Positions 6,824 to 14,432 of a stretch of DNA of 15,064 bases are shown piece by piece. Each line of letters opens with the position of its first letter. The first letter of the stretch is position 1. The notes beneath the pieces were generated by a model that was not told where the DNA came from, did not search any database, and worked only from the letters and a program-made list of their open reading frames with translations. The stretch comes from an uncultured Clostridia bacterium (lineage in GTDB: Bacteria > Bacillota > Clostridia > TANB77 > CAG-508): the NCBI GenBank assembly GCA_934162925.1, contig CAKPJR010000015.1, forward strand, positions 1 through 15,064, given 5' to 3'. The translations under genes were made by a program, and so were the position numbers.

Positions 6824-9198
6824 TTATTGAAAATTTAGCTTTGTTCTTATTTTCATTTTTCCTTTTCTATTTATTGTTAATTCTATTTCTCCCATTTTAT
6901 CTGTTCTATAAATTTTTACTCCGTATTTATTTATTCTTTTTATTACTTCAGTATTTGGATGTCCAAATTTATTGTTTTCTCCTACTCCTATTAACGCAAC
7001 TTTTGGGTTAACACTTTTTAAAAACTCCCCATTTGTTGAAGTTTTTGACCCATGATGTGAAACTTTTAATACAGTACTTTTTAGCATATTAGGTTTTACC
7101 TCTTTTACTATATTTTGTTCTGATTTTTCTATATCTCCGTGTAAACATTATGCTAAATTGGTTATATGAAATTTTGGCTACTATAGAATTATTATTTAAA
7201 TCCTTATATTCTAATTTCTCTGTAGGATATAATATATCCATATTTACATCTTTATCTATGCTTAATTTGTCTCCCTGCTTTACCTTAATTATTTTTATTT
7301 TCTTTTTATTTATTATATTTGCAATATTTATATACTCTTCACTTAAATATGCTTGTTCTGAAATTATAATATTTTTTACCTTTAACTTTTCAATTACTTT
7401 TATTAGCCCATTGCAATGGTCACTATCGAAATGAGAAATCACTACGTAATCTAGTGTTCTTATTCTTCTATCTAACAAATAAGGAAGTAAAATATCTACT
7501 TTTCCTTCTCCTCCATCTATTAATATTTTTTTATTACTTGGTGTTACAATTAAACAGGAATCTCCCTGTCCAACATCTATAAAGTATATCTTCATATTTT
7601 TTGGAATAAAAATACCTATTATTGTATTTACCAATATTACTAATATTAAGGACTTTGTTGCTATTTTAATTAAATTTTTAATGGTTATTTTTTTTATAAT
7701 TTCTATCTGGATTTTATATAAATGACCTTTAAAGTTATATATTGAAAATAAATAATGAAATATTAAAATTAGAATATAAATTAAAGCAATACTAAATACA
7801 TATGGTGTTTTTATTATAAGACTACTTACTGGAATATTAGAGACAAATTTAGCAATTAAAATAAGCAGTTTTAAGAATATATCTAATATAATTGATAGCA
7901 TTTTAGCTAATTTAAAAGAAATTAAAGATACAAAAATTGTTATAAATCCTAAAATTATAATTACTCCTAGGATTGGACTTGCAAATAAATTAGATATAAA
8001 AAATGTTAATGATATTGTATTAAACCTGTATGCCATAATTGGCATTATAAGAATTTGAGCAGAAAAAGTTACTATAAGTAATTGTATAGTTTTACCTTTT
8101 AACTTTATTTTTGATAATATTTTTTCTATGTCCTTGTCAAACATTACAATACCTAAAGTTCCTAAATATGACAATTGAAATCCTATATCTAATATGGAAA
8201 ATGGATTCGATATTAAAATAGACATTGCACTTAATGCTATATTATTTATTGTATCCGATTTTCTATATAAAATCTTAGCTCCTATTGTAAGGCCTGCCAT
8301 TATGCAGGCTCTTATAACAGATGGAGTAAAATTAGTTATAAAAAGAAATATTCCAAGAACTAATATCGTAATTATACCAGCATATTTTTTTGGTAATTTA
8401 CTTAACATATAGCTTATTCCAAGTATTATATAGGAAGTATGTGCCCCAGATACTGCAAGCATATGTGATAGATTACTTGTTTTAAAGTTTTCTATTATTT
8501 TATCTGATATTTCTTGTTTATCTCCTAATAATATTCCTGTAAGTAAAGCTCCTGTTTCTCCTGAAAGTAGACTTTCTGCATTTTTTATTATTATATTTCT
8601 AGTTTTATTTGATTTTATAAAAATTTGATTTATGTAATTACTTTGTATGACCTTTATTTCTCCACTACTTTTAATTGATCCATATATTTTTTTACTTTTC
8701 AAATATTCTCTATAATTGAATCCCTTATAATTTCTGCTTTCACTTGGAATAATATATTCACCTTTTATTTTTATTAAATCTCCATACTGTAATAATTTTT
8801 TCTTACTTGTATTTAGAATGAATTTTTTATCTTTATATAGTTCATCTTTCATTTTTATTATATATGAGTAACTGTAGTCTTTTTCCTCTGCTTCTTTTAT
8901 AATTACTGCATTTCCTTTTATAATTTCTGGAGGATTATTATAAAATTTAGTATATTTATTATTTAAATATCTAACATAATAATTTGAAATTATTATAGAT
9001 ATGAAAAATATGTAAATAACACTAGGTTTTAACATTATTTTTAGATATTTAGCAATCTTGCTTTTTTTATTAGATATAAGAACTATATAAATCAAACTTA
9101 TAAGCGCAATAACAAAGGCTATACTTATTTTAAAGTATAGCCCATAAATAATTCCTATTATATATCCGTATAGCACATAATAATATAGGTCGTTTTAT
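6824..9198 (-). CDS. comEC: ComEC/Rec2 DNA-uptake channel, needing two +1 frame changes and an AUA start
   Basis: ComEC forms the inner-membrane channel for single-stranded DNA in natural transformation. Read with skips at 9168 and 7139 the gene encodes about 790 residues, the normal length. It has N-terminal membrane helices, an OB-like outer domain (KGNAVII, YGDLIKIKGEY), the competence membrane domain (LLTGILLGDK, HMLAVSGAHTSYI) and a C-terminal metallo-beta-lactamase-like domain (DVGQGDS, HFDSDHCNG, then VSHHGS). SHHGS lies beyond the second frame change. Without the skips, the open frames are 9176-7089 (GTG start without a ribosome binding site) and 7087-6824. The proposed AUA start (9196-9198) has AGGAG at 9208-9212 and gives MKRPILLCAI before the shift, matching the family's usual KRP opening. 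The gene lies 35 bases after the NlpC/P60 gene and probably shares its promoter. A decaying gene is the main alternative. Confidence 0.85.
7136..7139 (-). other. Apparent +1 frameshift site 2 (CGGA) in comEC
   Basis: On the - strand the zero frame reads TTT ACA CGG AGA TAT and stops at 7089. Skipping the C (G7139 on the + strand) gives TTT ACA GGA GAT ATA GAA, that is F-T-G-D-I-E, the conserved motif of the ComEC hydrolase domain. The frame then runs through KEVKPNMLKSTVLKVSHHGS to a normal C-terminus. Confidence 0.85.
9165..9168 (-). other. Apparent +1 frameshift site 3 (CGGA) near the comEC N-terminus
   Basis: In the frame that has the ribosome binding site, the - strand reads AAA CGA CCT ... 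GCT ATA CGG ATA TAT AAT AGG. Skipping the C (G9168 on the + strand) gives ATA GGA TAT ATA ATA GGA and joins K-R-P-I-L-L-C-A-I to G-Y-I-I-G-I-I-Y-G-L. No ATG, GTG or TTG lies in the upstream frame after its last stop. This site rests on the usual form of ComEC N-termini and is less certain than the other two. Confidence 0.65.
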
Positions 9199-9233
9199 TG
9201 TTAATCACTCCTGCTTCTTATAAAATCCCCCAA

Positions 9234-10544
9234 TTATTTTACTATTCTTCTTGCTGAATAGTAACAATTATTATAATGCCCACTACTTACTGTATCTGTT
9301 TTAACTCCAGTTCTACTGTTTTCTGCATGTACAAAGTATCCTCCTCCTGTGTATATTCCCACATGATCTGCTGTTCCATCTCTATTATTATCAAAGATTA
9401 GTAAATCTCCTGGTTGTAAGTTTGCTTTTGAAACAGCAGTGCCAGATTGTTTTTGAACTGAAAAAGATCTACTAAGTGAGTATCCACATGAGTTATACAC
9501 ATAGTATGTAAATCCTGTGCAATCAAATCCTGTGCTTGGAGTTGTTCCTCCTGATACATATTTATATCCTATATATTTTTTTGCAAATGCCACTACGCTT
9601 TCTCCTATTGTTGAGTTTTGTGTAGCTACACTAGCAGTTTCTGCATTAGTTTCTTGCTCTGCTTTTGTCTCTATTTTTTCTTCAGTAACAGTTCTTTCTT
9701 TATTAGCACTTCTGCTAGTTACTTCTACTGCTTTATCCGATATTAATGATTTTGATACATAACCTGTTATTTCTTTATATTGTATTTTATAAAAGTCTCC
9801 TTCTTCCCCTATAATTGTTACCTCAGTGTTTCTTAATAACGTAGTAATTATATTAGCTGATGTACTTGCAGACTCTCTTATATTTGCAGATGAGCTAACA
9901 TTTATATATCCCTTTTTATTCTCTGTGGTCTTTGTAGTCTCCTCTGCTGGTTTATTATTTTCTTGAGTTTTTTCTGGTTGGGCATTGTTTGTATTTATAT
10001 AATATTTTCTTACCCATCCTTGCTTTCCTTCAAATGAAATATTTAGCCAATCATTTAATTCATAGTTTATAGTTATTGTTTTTTCTTTTTCTATGTTTAG
10101 CATTACTTTTGATGTAACTGATGGAATAATATGTACATCTATATTTGAAGTTAAAACTACATTTTTAGGATATTCGCTTTTTTCCTCGTTGTTTGTTTCT
10201 TCTTGTCTTGGCTCTGTAGTCTCTTCTTGTGGTTTAGTTTCTTCTACTGAAGGAGTTTTCTCCTCTGTTGGTTTTTCTTCAGCTTTTTCTGCATTCACAT
10301 ACTCTGCAAACATATATCCTTCATAATTTCCATATTTTACTTTATACCATTCTCCGCTTTCTTCTATTATCTCTACTTTTTCTTCATCGCTTACAGTTGT
10401 TACTGGATTCCCAGATTTTGATGCTGTTTCTCTTAAAACTAGCCCGTTTGGTGCATTAACTGTTCCTGTTCTTGCTAAAGAAATTGTTCCAAATAAAAAT
10501 ATCCCTCCACATAATGCAATGGAAATCTTCTTAAATTTATTCAT
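9234..10544 (-). CDS. Secreted cell-wall endopeptidase: three SH3b domains plus NlpC/P60
   Basis: This is an exported peptidoglycan peptidase of the gamma-D-glutamyl-diamino-acid type. The 436 residues comprise a signal peptide (about 1-25, ending near SLA-R), then SH3-like domains at about 30-88, 127-187 and 213-273. Glu/Thr/Pro-rich linkers with repeated EET units join them. A C-terminal NlpC/P60 domain covers about 320-436. The catalytic residues are visible as Cys342 (FDCTGF), His394 (DHVGIY) and His406 (FVHAEN). SH3b domains usually anchor such enzymes to the wall. A perfect-consensus promoter lies upstream and GAGGGAGAG precedes the ATG. comEC follows 35 bases later. The exact bond cleaved cannot be read from the sequence. 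Confidence 0.93.
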   Translation of the reverse strand: MNKFKKISIALCGGIFLFGTISLARTGTVNAPNGLVLRETASKSGNPVTTVSDEEKVEIIEESGEWYKVKYGNYEGYMFAEYVNAEKAEEKPTEEKTPSVEETKPQEETTEPRQEETNNEEKSEYPKNVVLTSNIDVHIIPSVTSKVMLNIEKEKTITINYELNDWLNISFEGKQGWVRKYYINTNNAQPEKTQENNKPAEETTKTTENKKGYINVSSSANIRESASTSANIITTLLRNTEVTIIGEEGDFYKIQYKEITGYVSKSLISDKAVEVTSRSANKERTVTEEKIETKAEQETNAETASVATQNSTIGESVVAFAKKYIGYKYVSGGTTPSTGFDCTGFTYYVYNSCGYSLSRSFSVQKQSGTAVSKANLQPGDLLIFDNNRDGTADHVGIYTGGGYFVHAENSRTGVKTDTVSSGHYNNCYYSARRIVK

Positions 10545-10578
10545 AAAAAGCTCTCTCCCTCTACAATTTTACTTGATT

Positions 10579-10607
10579 ATTATATATTTATTGGGGCTTT
10601 TTGTCAA
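10579..10607 (-). promoter_or_regulatory. Perfect-consensus sigma-A promoter of the NlpC/P60-comEC unit
   Basis: On the - strand TTGACA (10602-10607) and TATAAT (10579-10584) are separated by exactly 17 nt and lie 34 nt upstream of the start codon. Both hexamers match the consensus at every base, so strong, growth-linked expression is expected. Confidence 0.85.
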
Positions 10608-10620
10608 GTAAGCGTACTTA

Positions 10621-11298
10621 TTATAATTGCATTATAATTTCTGCACAATTTTTCGAAGCTAATTTTATAAATTGATTAAAATCTATATGATTTTTTCCAT
10701 TTGGTATATCTGAAATTGATCTTATTACTATAAATGGAACTTTATTTAAATAGCACACTTGTGCAATTGCTGCACCTTCCATTTCGCAACAATCTGCATT
10801 AAATTTCGTTTTTATTTTTTCTTTCATTTTAGGATCTGTACAAAAAATGTCTCCAGATGCTATTGTTCCTGTTAGAATTTTTGTATTTTCCAATTTGATA
10901 TTTTTTAGACTTTGTATTAATCCTTTATCTCCTTCAAAAAAAGTTCCTGTATCTGTTATATACCCTTTTTCATGTTCAAATACAGTAATGTCAAAATCAT
11001 GTTGAACAAGTTTTTCTCCTATAATTATATCTCCTATATTCAAGCTATCATTTAATCCTCCTGCAGAGCCAACATTTATTATGCATTCTAAATCAAATTT
11101 ATCTGTTAAAATTTGCGTCACTCTAGCAGCATTTACTTTTCCTACTCCACATCTCGCTAGCACATACCTCTTATTATTTATTTTGCCTTTTAAAAAAGTT
11201 AGATTCCAGTAACTTATCTCTTCTATTTTATTCATTATATTCTTTATCGCGTCAAATTCTTCCTCAGTTGCAGTAATTATTGCTCTATATTTATCCAT
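10621..11298 (-). CDS. mtnN: 5'-methylthioadenosine/S-adenosylhomocysteine nucleosidase
   Basis: This cytoplasmic enzyme removes adenine from methylthioadenosine and S-adenosylhomocysteine, the by-products of polyamine and methylation chemistry. It thereby feeds methionine salvage and autoinducer-2 synthesis. The 225-residue protein has the PNP-like fold motifs: TATEEEF (Glu14 as the water-binding Glu), NVGSAGGLN, then CEMEGAAIAQ (Glu174 for the ribose hydroxyls) and IRSISD (Asp197 as general acid). Numbers agree closely with E. coli MtnN (Glu12, Glu174, Asp197). The start is supported by AGGAGAG about seven bases upstream. It has its own promoter after the rplL terminator and no terminator that I can see before the next promoter. 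Confidence 0.93.
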   Translation of the reverse strand: MDKYRAIITATEEEFDAIKNIMNKIEEISYWNLTFLKGKINNKRYVLARCGVGKVNAARVTQILTDKFDLECIINVGSAGGLNDSLNIGDIIIGEKLVQHDFDITVFEHEKGYITDTGTFFEGDKGLIQSLKNIKLENTKILTGTIASGDIFCTDPKMKEKIKTKFNADCCEMEGAAIAQVCYLNKVPFIVIRSISDIPNGKNHIDFNQFIKLASKNCAEIIMQL

Positions 11299-11330
11299 AC
11301 TAACACTCTCCTATACTAACCTTATTGTAA

Positions 11331-11358
11331 ATTATATCATATGATTTAAATTTTACAA
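11331..11358 (-). promoter_or_regulatory. Likely sigma-A promoter of mtnN
   Basis: On the - strand a weak TTGTAA (11353-11358) and a perfect TATAAT (11331-11336) are 16 nt apart. A TG one base before the -10 hexamer makes it an extended -10 promoter, which would compensate for the poor -35. Confidence 0.6.
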
Positions 11359-11365
11359 ATTCAAC

Positions 11366-11396
11366 AAAAAAAGATTGCAAAACAAATTGCAATCTT
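11366..11396 (-). terminator. Intrinsic terminator of the rplJ-rplL operon
   Basis: AAGATTGCAA (11371-11380) and TTGCAATCTT (11387-11396) form a perfect 10-bp stem with a 6-nt loop. On the - strand the stem runs into an unbroken T-run reaching 11366. It lies 21 bases after the rplL stop codon. Confidence 0.9.
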
Positions 11397-11417
11397 CTTT
11401 ATTATATTATTTATAAA

Positions 11418-11780
11418 CTAAGCTAATTCTACTGTTGCTCCAGCTTCTTCAAATTTAGCTTTTAATTCTTCAGCTTCTTCTTTAGAAACTCCTTCTTTAA
11501 CTGTTTTAGGTGCTCCATCAACTAAATCTTTAGCTTCTTTTAATCCTAAACCTGTTGCATCTCTTACAACTTTTATTACTGGTATTTTGTTTGCTCCAGC
11601 TTCTTTTAATACAACATCAAAAGATGTTTTTTCTTCAGCAGCTCCTGCTACTGCTCCAGCTGCTGGTGCAGCTGCTGCTACTGCAGATACTCCAAATTCT
11701 TCTTCTATAGCTTTTACTAAATCAGCTAATTCTACTACTGTCATTTTTTTGATTTCTTCAATCATTTCTTCTTTACTCAT
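11418..11780 (-). CDS. rplL: 50S ribosomal protein L7/L12 (bL12)
   Basis: This is the flexible stalk protein of the large ribosomal subunit, which recruits translation GTPases. The 120-residue length is typical. It has an N-terminal dimerisation helix region (IEEIKKMTVVELADLVKAIEEEFGVS), an Ala/Gly-rich hinge near 38-50, and the C-terminal GTPase-binding domain (KTSFDVVL, then NKIPVIKVVRDATGLGLKEAKDLV). GGAGG stands seven bases before ATG. It is separated from rplJ by an unusually long 159-base spacer with a foldable element, and is followed by the operon terminator. Confidence 0.98.
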   Translation of the reverse strand: MSKEEMIEEIKKMTVVELADLVKAIEEEFGVSAVAAAAPAAGAVAGAAEEKTSFDVVLKEAGANKIPVIKVVRDATGLGLKEAKDLVDGAPKTVKEGVSKEEAEELKAKFEEAGATVELA

Positions 11781-11827
11781 TTTATTTCCTCCTATATTTT
11801 AAGATCAAAGCTTACACTTTTGTCACT

Positions 11828-11866
11828 ACTACTTTTGAGAAGCTATGCCTCTACTTGTAAAATAGT
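11828..11866 (-). ncRNA. Candidate structured mRNA element in the rplJ-rplL spacer
   Basis: On the - strand an outer pairing (11859-11866 with 11828-11836, one bulge) encloses an inner hairpin, AGAGGC (11847-11852) with GCTTCT (11838-11843) around a 3-nt loop. The one imperfect inner pair is a G-U wobble on the - strand but an A-C mismatch on the + strand, so the structure fits the rplJ-rplL transcript. It could be a processing or attenuation site that adjusts L12 to L10 output. No known family was recognised. Confidence 0.35.
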
Positions 11867-11939
11867 AATATCTGTTTTTGCTTTTCTCATTTTTATTTTC
11901 TTTTATTTTAGTGTTTGGTCACTACCCTAATTGTTTTAA

Positions 11940-12446
11940 TTAAGCATTTGTTTCTGCTTTTTGTAATTTAACTTGATCTAATGCAACTGCAAGTTTTGAT
12001 ATGTTTCCAAGTAAAGCTCCAGCAAGCATAGATAGTAATGTTTCTCTTGATGGTAATTTTGCAAGTGTTATTATTTCTTCTGTTGTTACAACTTTTCCAT
12101 CAATTATTCCACCTTTAATTTTATAGAATTCATTATCTTTAGCATATTCATAAATTGTTTTGCAAGCATCAAGATAATCATTGTTTCCTATTATAACTGC
12201 TGTAGGTCCTAATAGGGCATCATTTAATCCTTCTACACCGCACTCTTCTAAAGCTCTTCTTGTTATATTATTTTTTATAACATTATATTCTACTTCAGAT
12301 GCTCTTAGTTTTGTTCTTAACTCTGTTACATCAGCAACATTTATTCCTCTATAGTCTGTTAAAAGAACTACTTTAGCTTCTTTAATTTTTGCTGCTAATT
12401 CAGATACTTCTTTCTTCTTTTGCTCTAATATTTTTTCACTAGCCAA
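11940..12446 (-). CDS. rplJ: 50S ribosomal protein L10 (uL10), TTG start
   Basis: L10 anchors the L12 stalk dimers on the large subunit and acts as repressor of its own operon. From the proposed start the protein has 168 residues. It opens MASEKILEQKKKEVSELAAK, as the family does, followed by VVLLTDYRGINVADVTELR, KNNITRRALEE and the C-terminal helices that bind L12. I choose TTG at 12444-12446 because GGAGGAGGTGA (12452-12462) lies just upstream at normal spacing. A longer in-frame ATG at 12500 adds 18 residues without family support and would place this strong ribosome binding site inside the coding sequence. The L10 leader and attenuator lie upstream. Confidence 0.95.
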   Translation of the reverse strand: MASEKILEQKKKEVSELAAKIKEAKVVLLTDYRGINVADVTELRTKLRASEVEYNVIKNNITRRALEECGVEGLNDALLGPTAVIIGNNDYLDACKTIYEYAKDNEFYKIKGGIIDGKVVTTEEIITLAKLPSRETLLSMLAGALLGNISKLAVALDQVKLQKAETNA

Positions 12447-12534
12447 TTGATTCACCTCCTCCAAAACTTGAAGAGTTTTATACTCTTCTCTCTTCACCAT
12501 TCATTTTTCATTAGGTTATGAAAAATTACATGGT

Positions 12535-12655
12535 TTATATATTTTAAAATTAAAAACTCTGTTAATCCTATTCGAGGCATTAACAGAGTTTATTACACTC
12601 TTTTTAATAACCTCGGTAGGACTTATTAATGCCTACTGTCTTTGGTCGTTCAATT
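12535..12655 (-). promoter_or_regulatory. L10 leader: ribosomal-protein attenuator upstream of rplJ
   Basis: On the - strand the core reads GACCAAAGACAGTAGG, then GTCCTACCGAGG. This is the conserved L10(L12)4-binding stem and kink-turn region of Firmicute L10 leaders: AGTAGG pairs with CCTACC-type bases. It is followed by the terminator hairpin at 12554-12591. A 9-base stretch of the binding stem region (12626-12634) is perfectly complementary to part of the terminator (12575-12583). Binding of L10-L12 to the leader should therefore release the terminator and shut down rplJ-rplL. Confidence 0.88.
12554..12591 (-). terminator. Attenuator terminator in the L10 leader
   Basis: On the - strand AAACTCTGTTAAT (12579-12591) and ATTAACAGAGTTT (12554-12566) form a perfect 13-bp stem with a 12-nt loop. 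It is followed by only a short T-run (TTTTTAATTTT), which suits a regulated, leaky terminator. Confidence 0.8.
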
Positions 12656-12658
12656 ATA
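12653..12658 (-). promoter_or_regulatory. Possible internal promoter just before the L10 leader
   Basis: A perfect TATAAT (12653-12658, - strand) would start transcription near the 5' edge of the leader, right after the rplA stop codon. No good -35 hexamer is seen at the right distance, so this may be only AT-rich background. Confidence 0.3.
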
Positions 12659-12669
12659 TATATTCTATA

Positions 12670-13347
12670 CTATGATAAATATATGCTTGGTCCCATTGAT
12701 GTAGCTATAGCAACACTTTTTACATATTGTCCTTTTGCTGCTGCTGGTTTTGCTTTTATAATAGCATCCATTACTGTTTCATAATTTTCTGCTAATTTTT
12801 CACTACCAAATGAAACTTTTCCAAATCCTAAATGAATAATATTTGTTTTATCTAATCTATATTCTACTTTACCAGATTTAATTTCATTTATTGCTTTTGT
12901 TACATCCATAGTTACTGTTCCTGATTTTGGGTTTGGCATTAAACCTTTAGGTCCTAATATTTTTCCAAGTCTTCCTATAACACCCATCATATCTGGTGTA
13001 GCAACTATAACATCATAATCAAACCAGTTTTCATTTTGAATTTTTGGAACTAGTTCTTCTGCTCCTACGAAGTCAGCTCCTGCTGCTTCTGCTTCTTTTG
13101 CTTTATCACCTTTTGCAAAAACTAATACTCTTTGAGTTTTACCTGTACCATTTGGAAGTACTACTGTACCTCTAACTTGTTGATCAGCTTGTTTCCCATC
13201 TACACCTAATTTTACGTGTAATTCAACTGTTTCATCAAATTTTGGTTTTGGCATTTTGCAAATTACATCTAATGCTTCTTTTGCATCATACTTTTTTGTT
13301 CTATCAATAAGCTTTTCGCATTCTTGATATCTTTTTCCTTTTTTCAT
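12670..13347 (-). CDS. rplA: 50S ribosomal protein L1 (uL1)
   Basis: L1 forms the mobile stalk at the ribosomal E site and helps release deacylated tRNA. The 225 residues show the usual MKKGKRYQE opening, ETVELHVKLGVD, and the RNA-binding segment LGKILGPKGLMPNPKSGTV. The protein ends at SVAIATSMGPSIYL, slightly shorter than the family's usual 230. The start is backed by AAAGGAGG a few bases upstream. The gene lies 75 bases after rplK, and that spacer can fold into a hairpin that may be an L1 autoregulatory site. It is co-transcribed with rplK and leads into the L10 leader. Confidence 0.98.
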   Translation of the reverse strand: MKKGKRYQECEKLIDRTKKYDAKEALDVICKMPKPKFDETVELHVKLGVDGKQADQQVRGTVVLPNGTGKTQRVLVFAKGDKAKEAEAAGADFVGAEELVPKIQNENWFDYDVIVATPDMMGVIGRLGKILGPKGLMPNPKSGTVTMDVTKAINEIKSGKVEYRLDKTNIIHLGFGKVSFGSEKLAENYETVMDAIIKAKPAAAKGQYVKSVAIATSMGPSIYLS

Positions 13348-13362
13348 TTCATTTCCTCCTTT

Positions 13363-13414
13363 GGTATTAACGGATTTTCATCCTCCCAATTAATTTATAT
13401 CATTTTTTGATACC
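13363..13414 (-). promoter_or_regulatory. Candidate L1-type structured site in the rplK-rplA spacer
   Basis: On the - strand GGTAT (13410-13414) pairs with ATACC (13363-13367), enclosing the hairpin GGAT-GAAA-ATCC (13372-13383), which ends in a GAAA tetraloop. It lies directly upstream of the rplA ribosome binding site. L1 is known to bind its own mRNA in other bacteria, but I cannot match the consensus with confidence. A competing TATC/GATA pairing (13398-13401 with 13409-13412) also exists. Confidence 0.3.
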
Positions 13415-13422
13415 GTTTTCAT

Positions 13423-13851
13423 TTATTCTGCTACTACTACACCCATAGATCTAGCAGTCCCCATAACCATACTCATAGCTGTTTCTAATGAAGCTGCATT
13501 TAAATCTTCCATTTTTGTTTTTGCAATTTCTTCTACTTGAGCTTTTGTTATTGTTGCAACTTTATCTTTGTTAGGTTTTCCTGAACCTTTTTCTATTTTT
13601 AAAGCTTTTTTAATTAAAACTGCTACTGGTGGTACTTTTGTAATAAATGAGAATGTTTTATCTTTATATACAGTTATTACAACTGGTATTATCATACCTG
13701 GTTGATTAGCTGTTTTTTCATTAAATTCTTTTGTGAATTGCATAATGTTTATACCTGTTGAACCTAAAGCTGGTCCTACTGGTGGTGCTGGTGTTGCTTT
13801 TCCAGCTTCTATTTGTAATTTAACAATGTTTGTAATCTCTTTTTCTGCCAT
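13423..13851 (-). CDS. rplK: 50S ribosomal protein L11 (uL11)
   Basis: L11 sits at the GTPase centre of the large subunit, next to the L10-L12 stalk. The 142-residue protein is the standard length. It has the N-terminal domain IVKLQIEAGKATPAPPVGPALGSTGINIMQF, with the proline-rich turn that switches position during elongation. The C-terminal rRNA-binding domain follows (KGSGKPNKDKVATITKAQVEEIAK, then GTARSMGVVV). GGAGATAGAGGAA precedes the ATG. It lies 28 bases after nusG and 75 before rplA, in the canonical order. Confidence 0.98.
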   Translation of the reverse strand: MAEKEITNIVKLQIEAGKATPAPPVGPALGSTGINIMQFTKEFNEKTANQPGMIIPVVITVYKDKTFSFITKVPPVAVLIKKALKIEKGSGKPNKDKVATITKAQVEEIAKTKMEDLNAASLETAMSMVMGTARSMGVVVAE

Positions 13852-13879
13852 TTTCCTCTATCTCCTTTTTATATTTGTT

Positions 13880-14413
13880 TTATATTTTCTCTACTTGTGA
13901 AAACTCTAGTTCTACAGGAGTTTCTCTTCCAAACATAGATACTAATACTTTAACTTTATTTTTTTCTTTATTTATTTCTTGAACTGTTCCTATAAATGAA
14001 GCAAGTGGGCCATTAACAACTCTTACTGTATCGTTAACATCATAATCAACATTAACAACAGCTGTTTCAAATCCCATATTTCTTATTTCTTCTGTTGTAA
14101 GTGGAATTGGATCTGTTCCTGAGCCTACAAATCCTGTTACACCTCTTGTATTTCTTACAATGTACCATGATTCTTCAGTTACAATCATTTTTACTAAAAC
14201 ATATCCTGGAAAAACTTTTTTTAAATTTGTTTTTCTCTTTCCATCTTTAATTTCTATTTGTTCTTCCATTGGAACAACTATATCAAAGAAATAATCTTCT
14301 AGTTCTCTGTTCTTTATTGTTTTTTCTAAGTCTGTTTTTACTTTATTTTCATAGCCTGAATATGTATGAACAACATACCATTTTGGTTCTTCATTTTCTT
14401 TTATTTGAGACAT
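13880..14413 (-). CDS. nusG: Transcription termination/antitermination protein NusG
   Basis: NusG binds RNA polymerase and tunes pausing and termination. The 177 residues comprise the NGN domain (KWYVVHTYSGYENKVKTDL, FPGYVLVKM, then WYIVRNTRGVTGFVG) and a C-terminal KOW domain from about residue 125 (DTVRVVNGPLASFIGTVQEI). There is no inserted third domain. The start codon has GGAGG ten bases upstream (14424-14428). The gene follows secE by 19 bases, the order seen in most bacteria. Confidence 0.98.
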   Translation of the reverse strand: MSQIKENEEPKWYVVHTYSGYENKVKTDLEKTIKNRELEDYFFDIVVPMEEQIEIKDGKRKTNLKKVFPGYVLVKMIVTEESWYIVRNTRGVTGFVGSGTDPIPLTTEEIRNMGFETAVVNVDYDVNDTVRVVNGPLASFIGTVQEINKEKNKVKVLVSMFGRETPVELEFSQVEKI

Positions 14414-14432
14414 GTATTTTAAGCCTCCTTAT

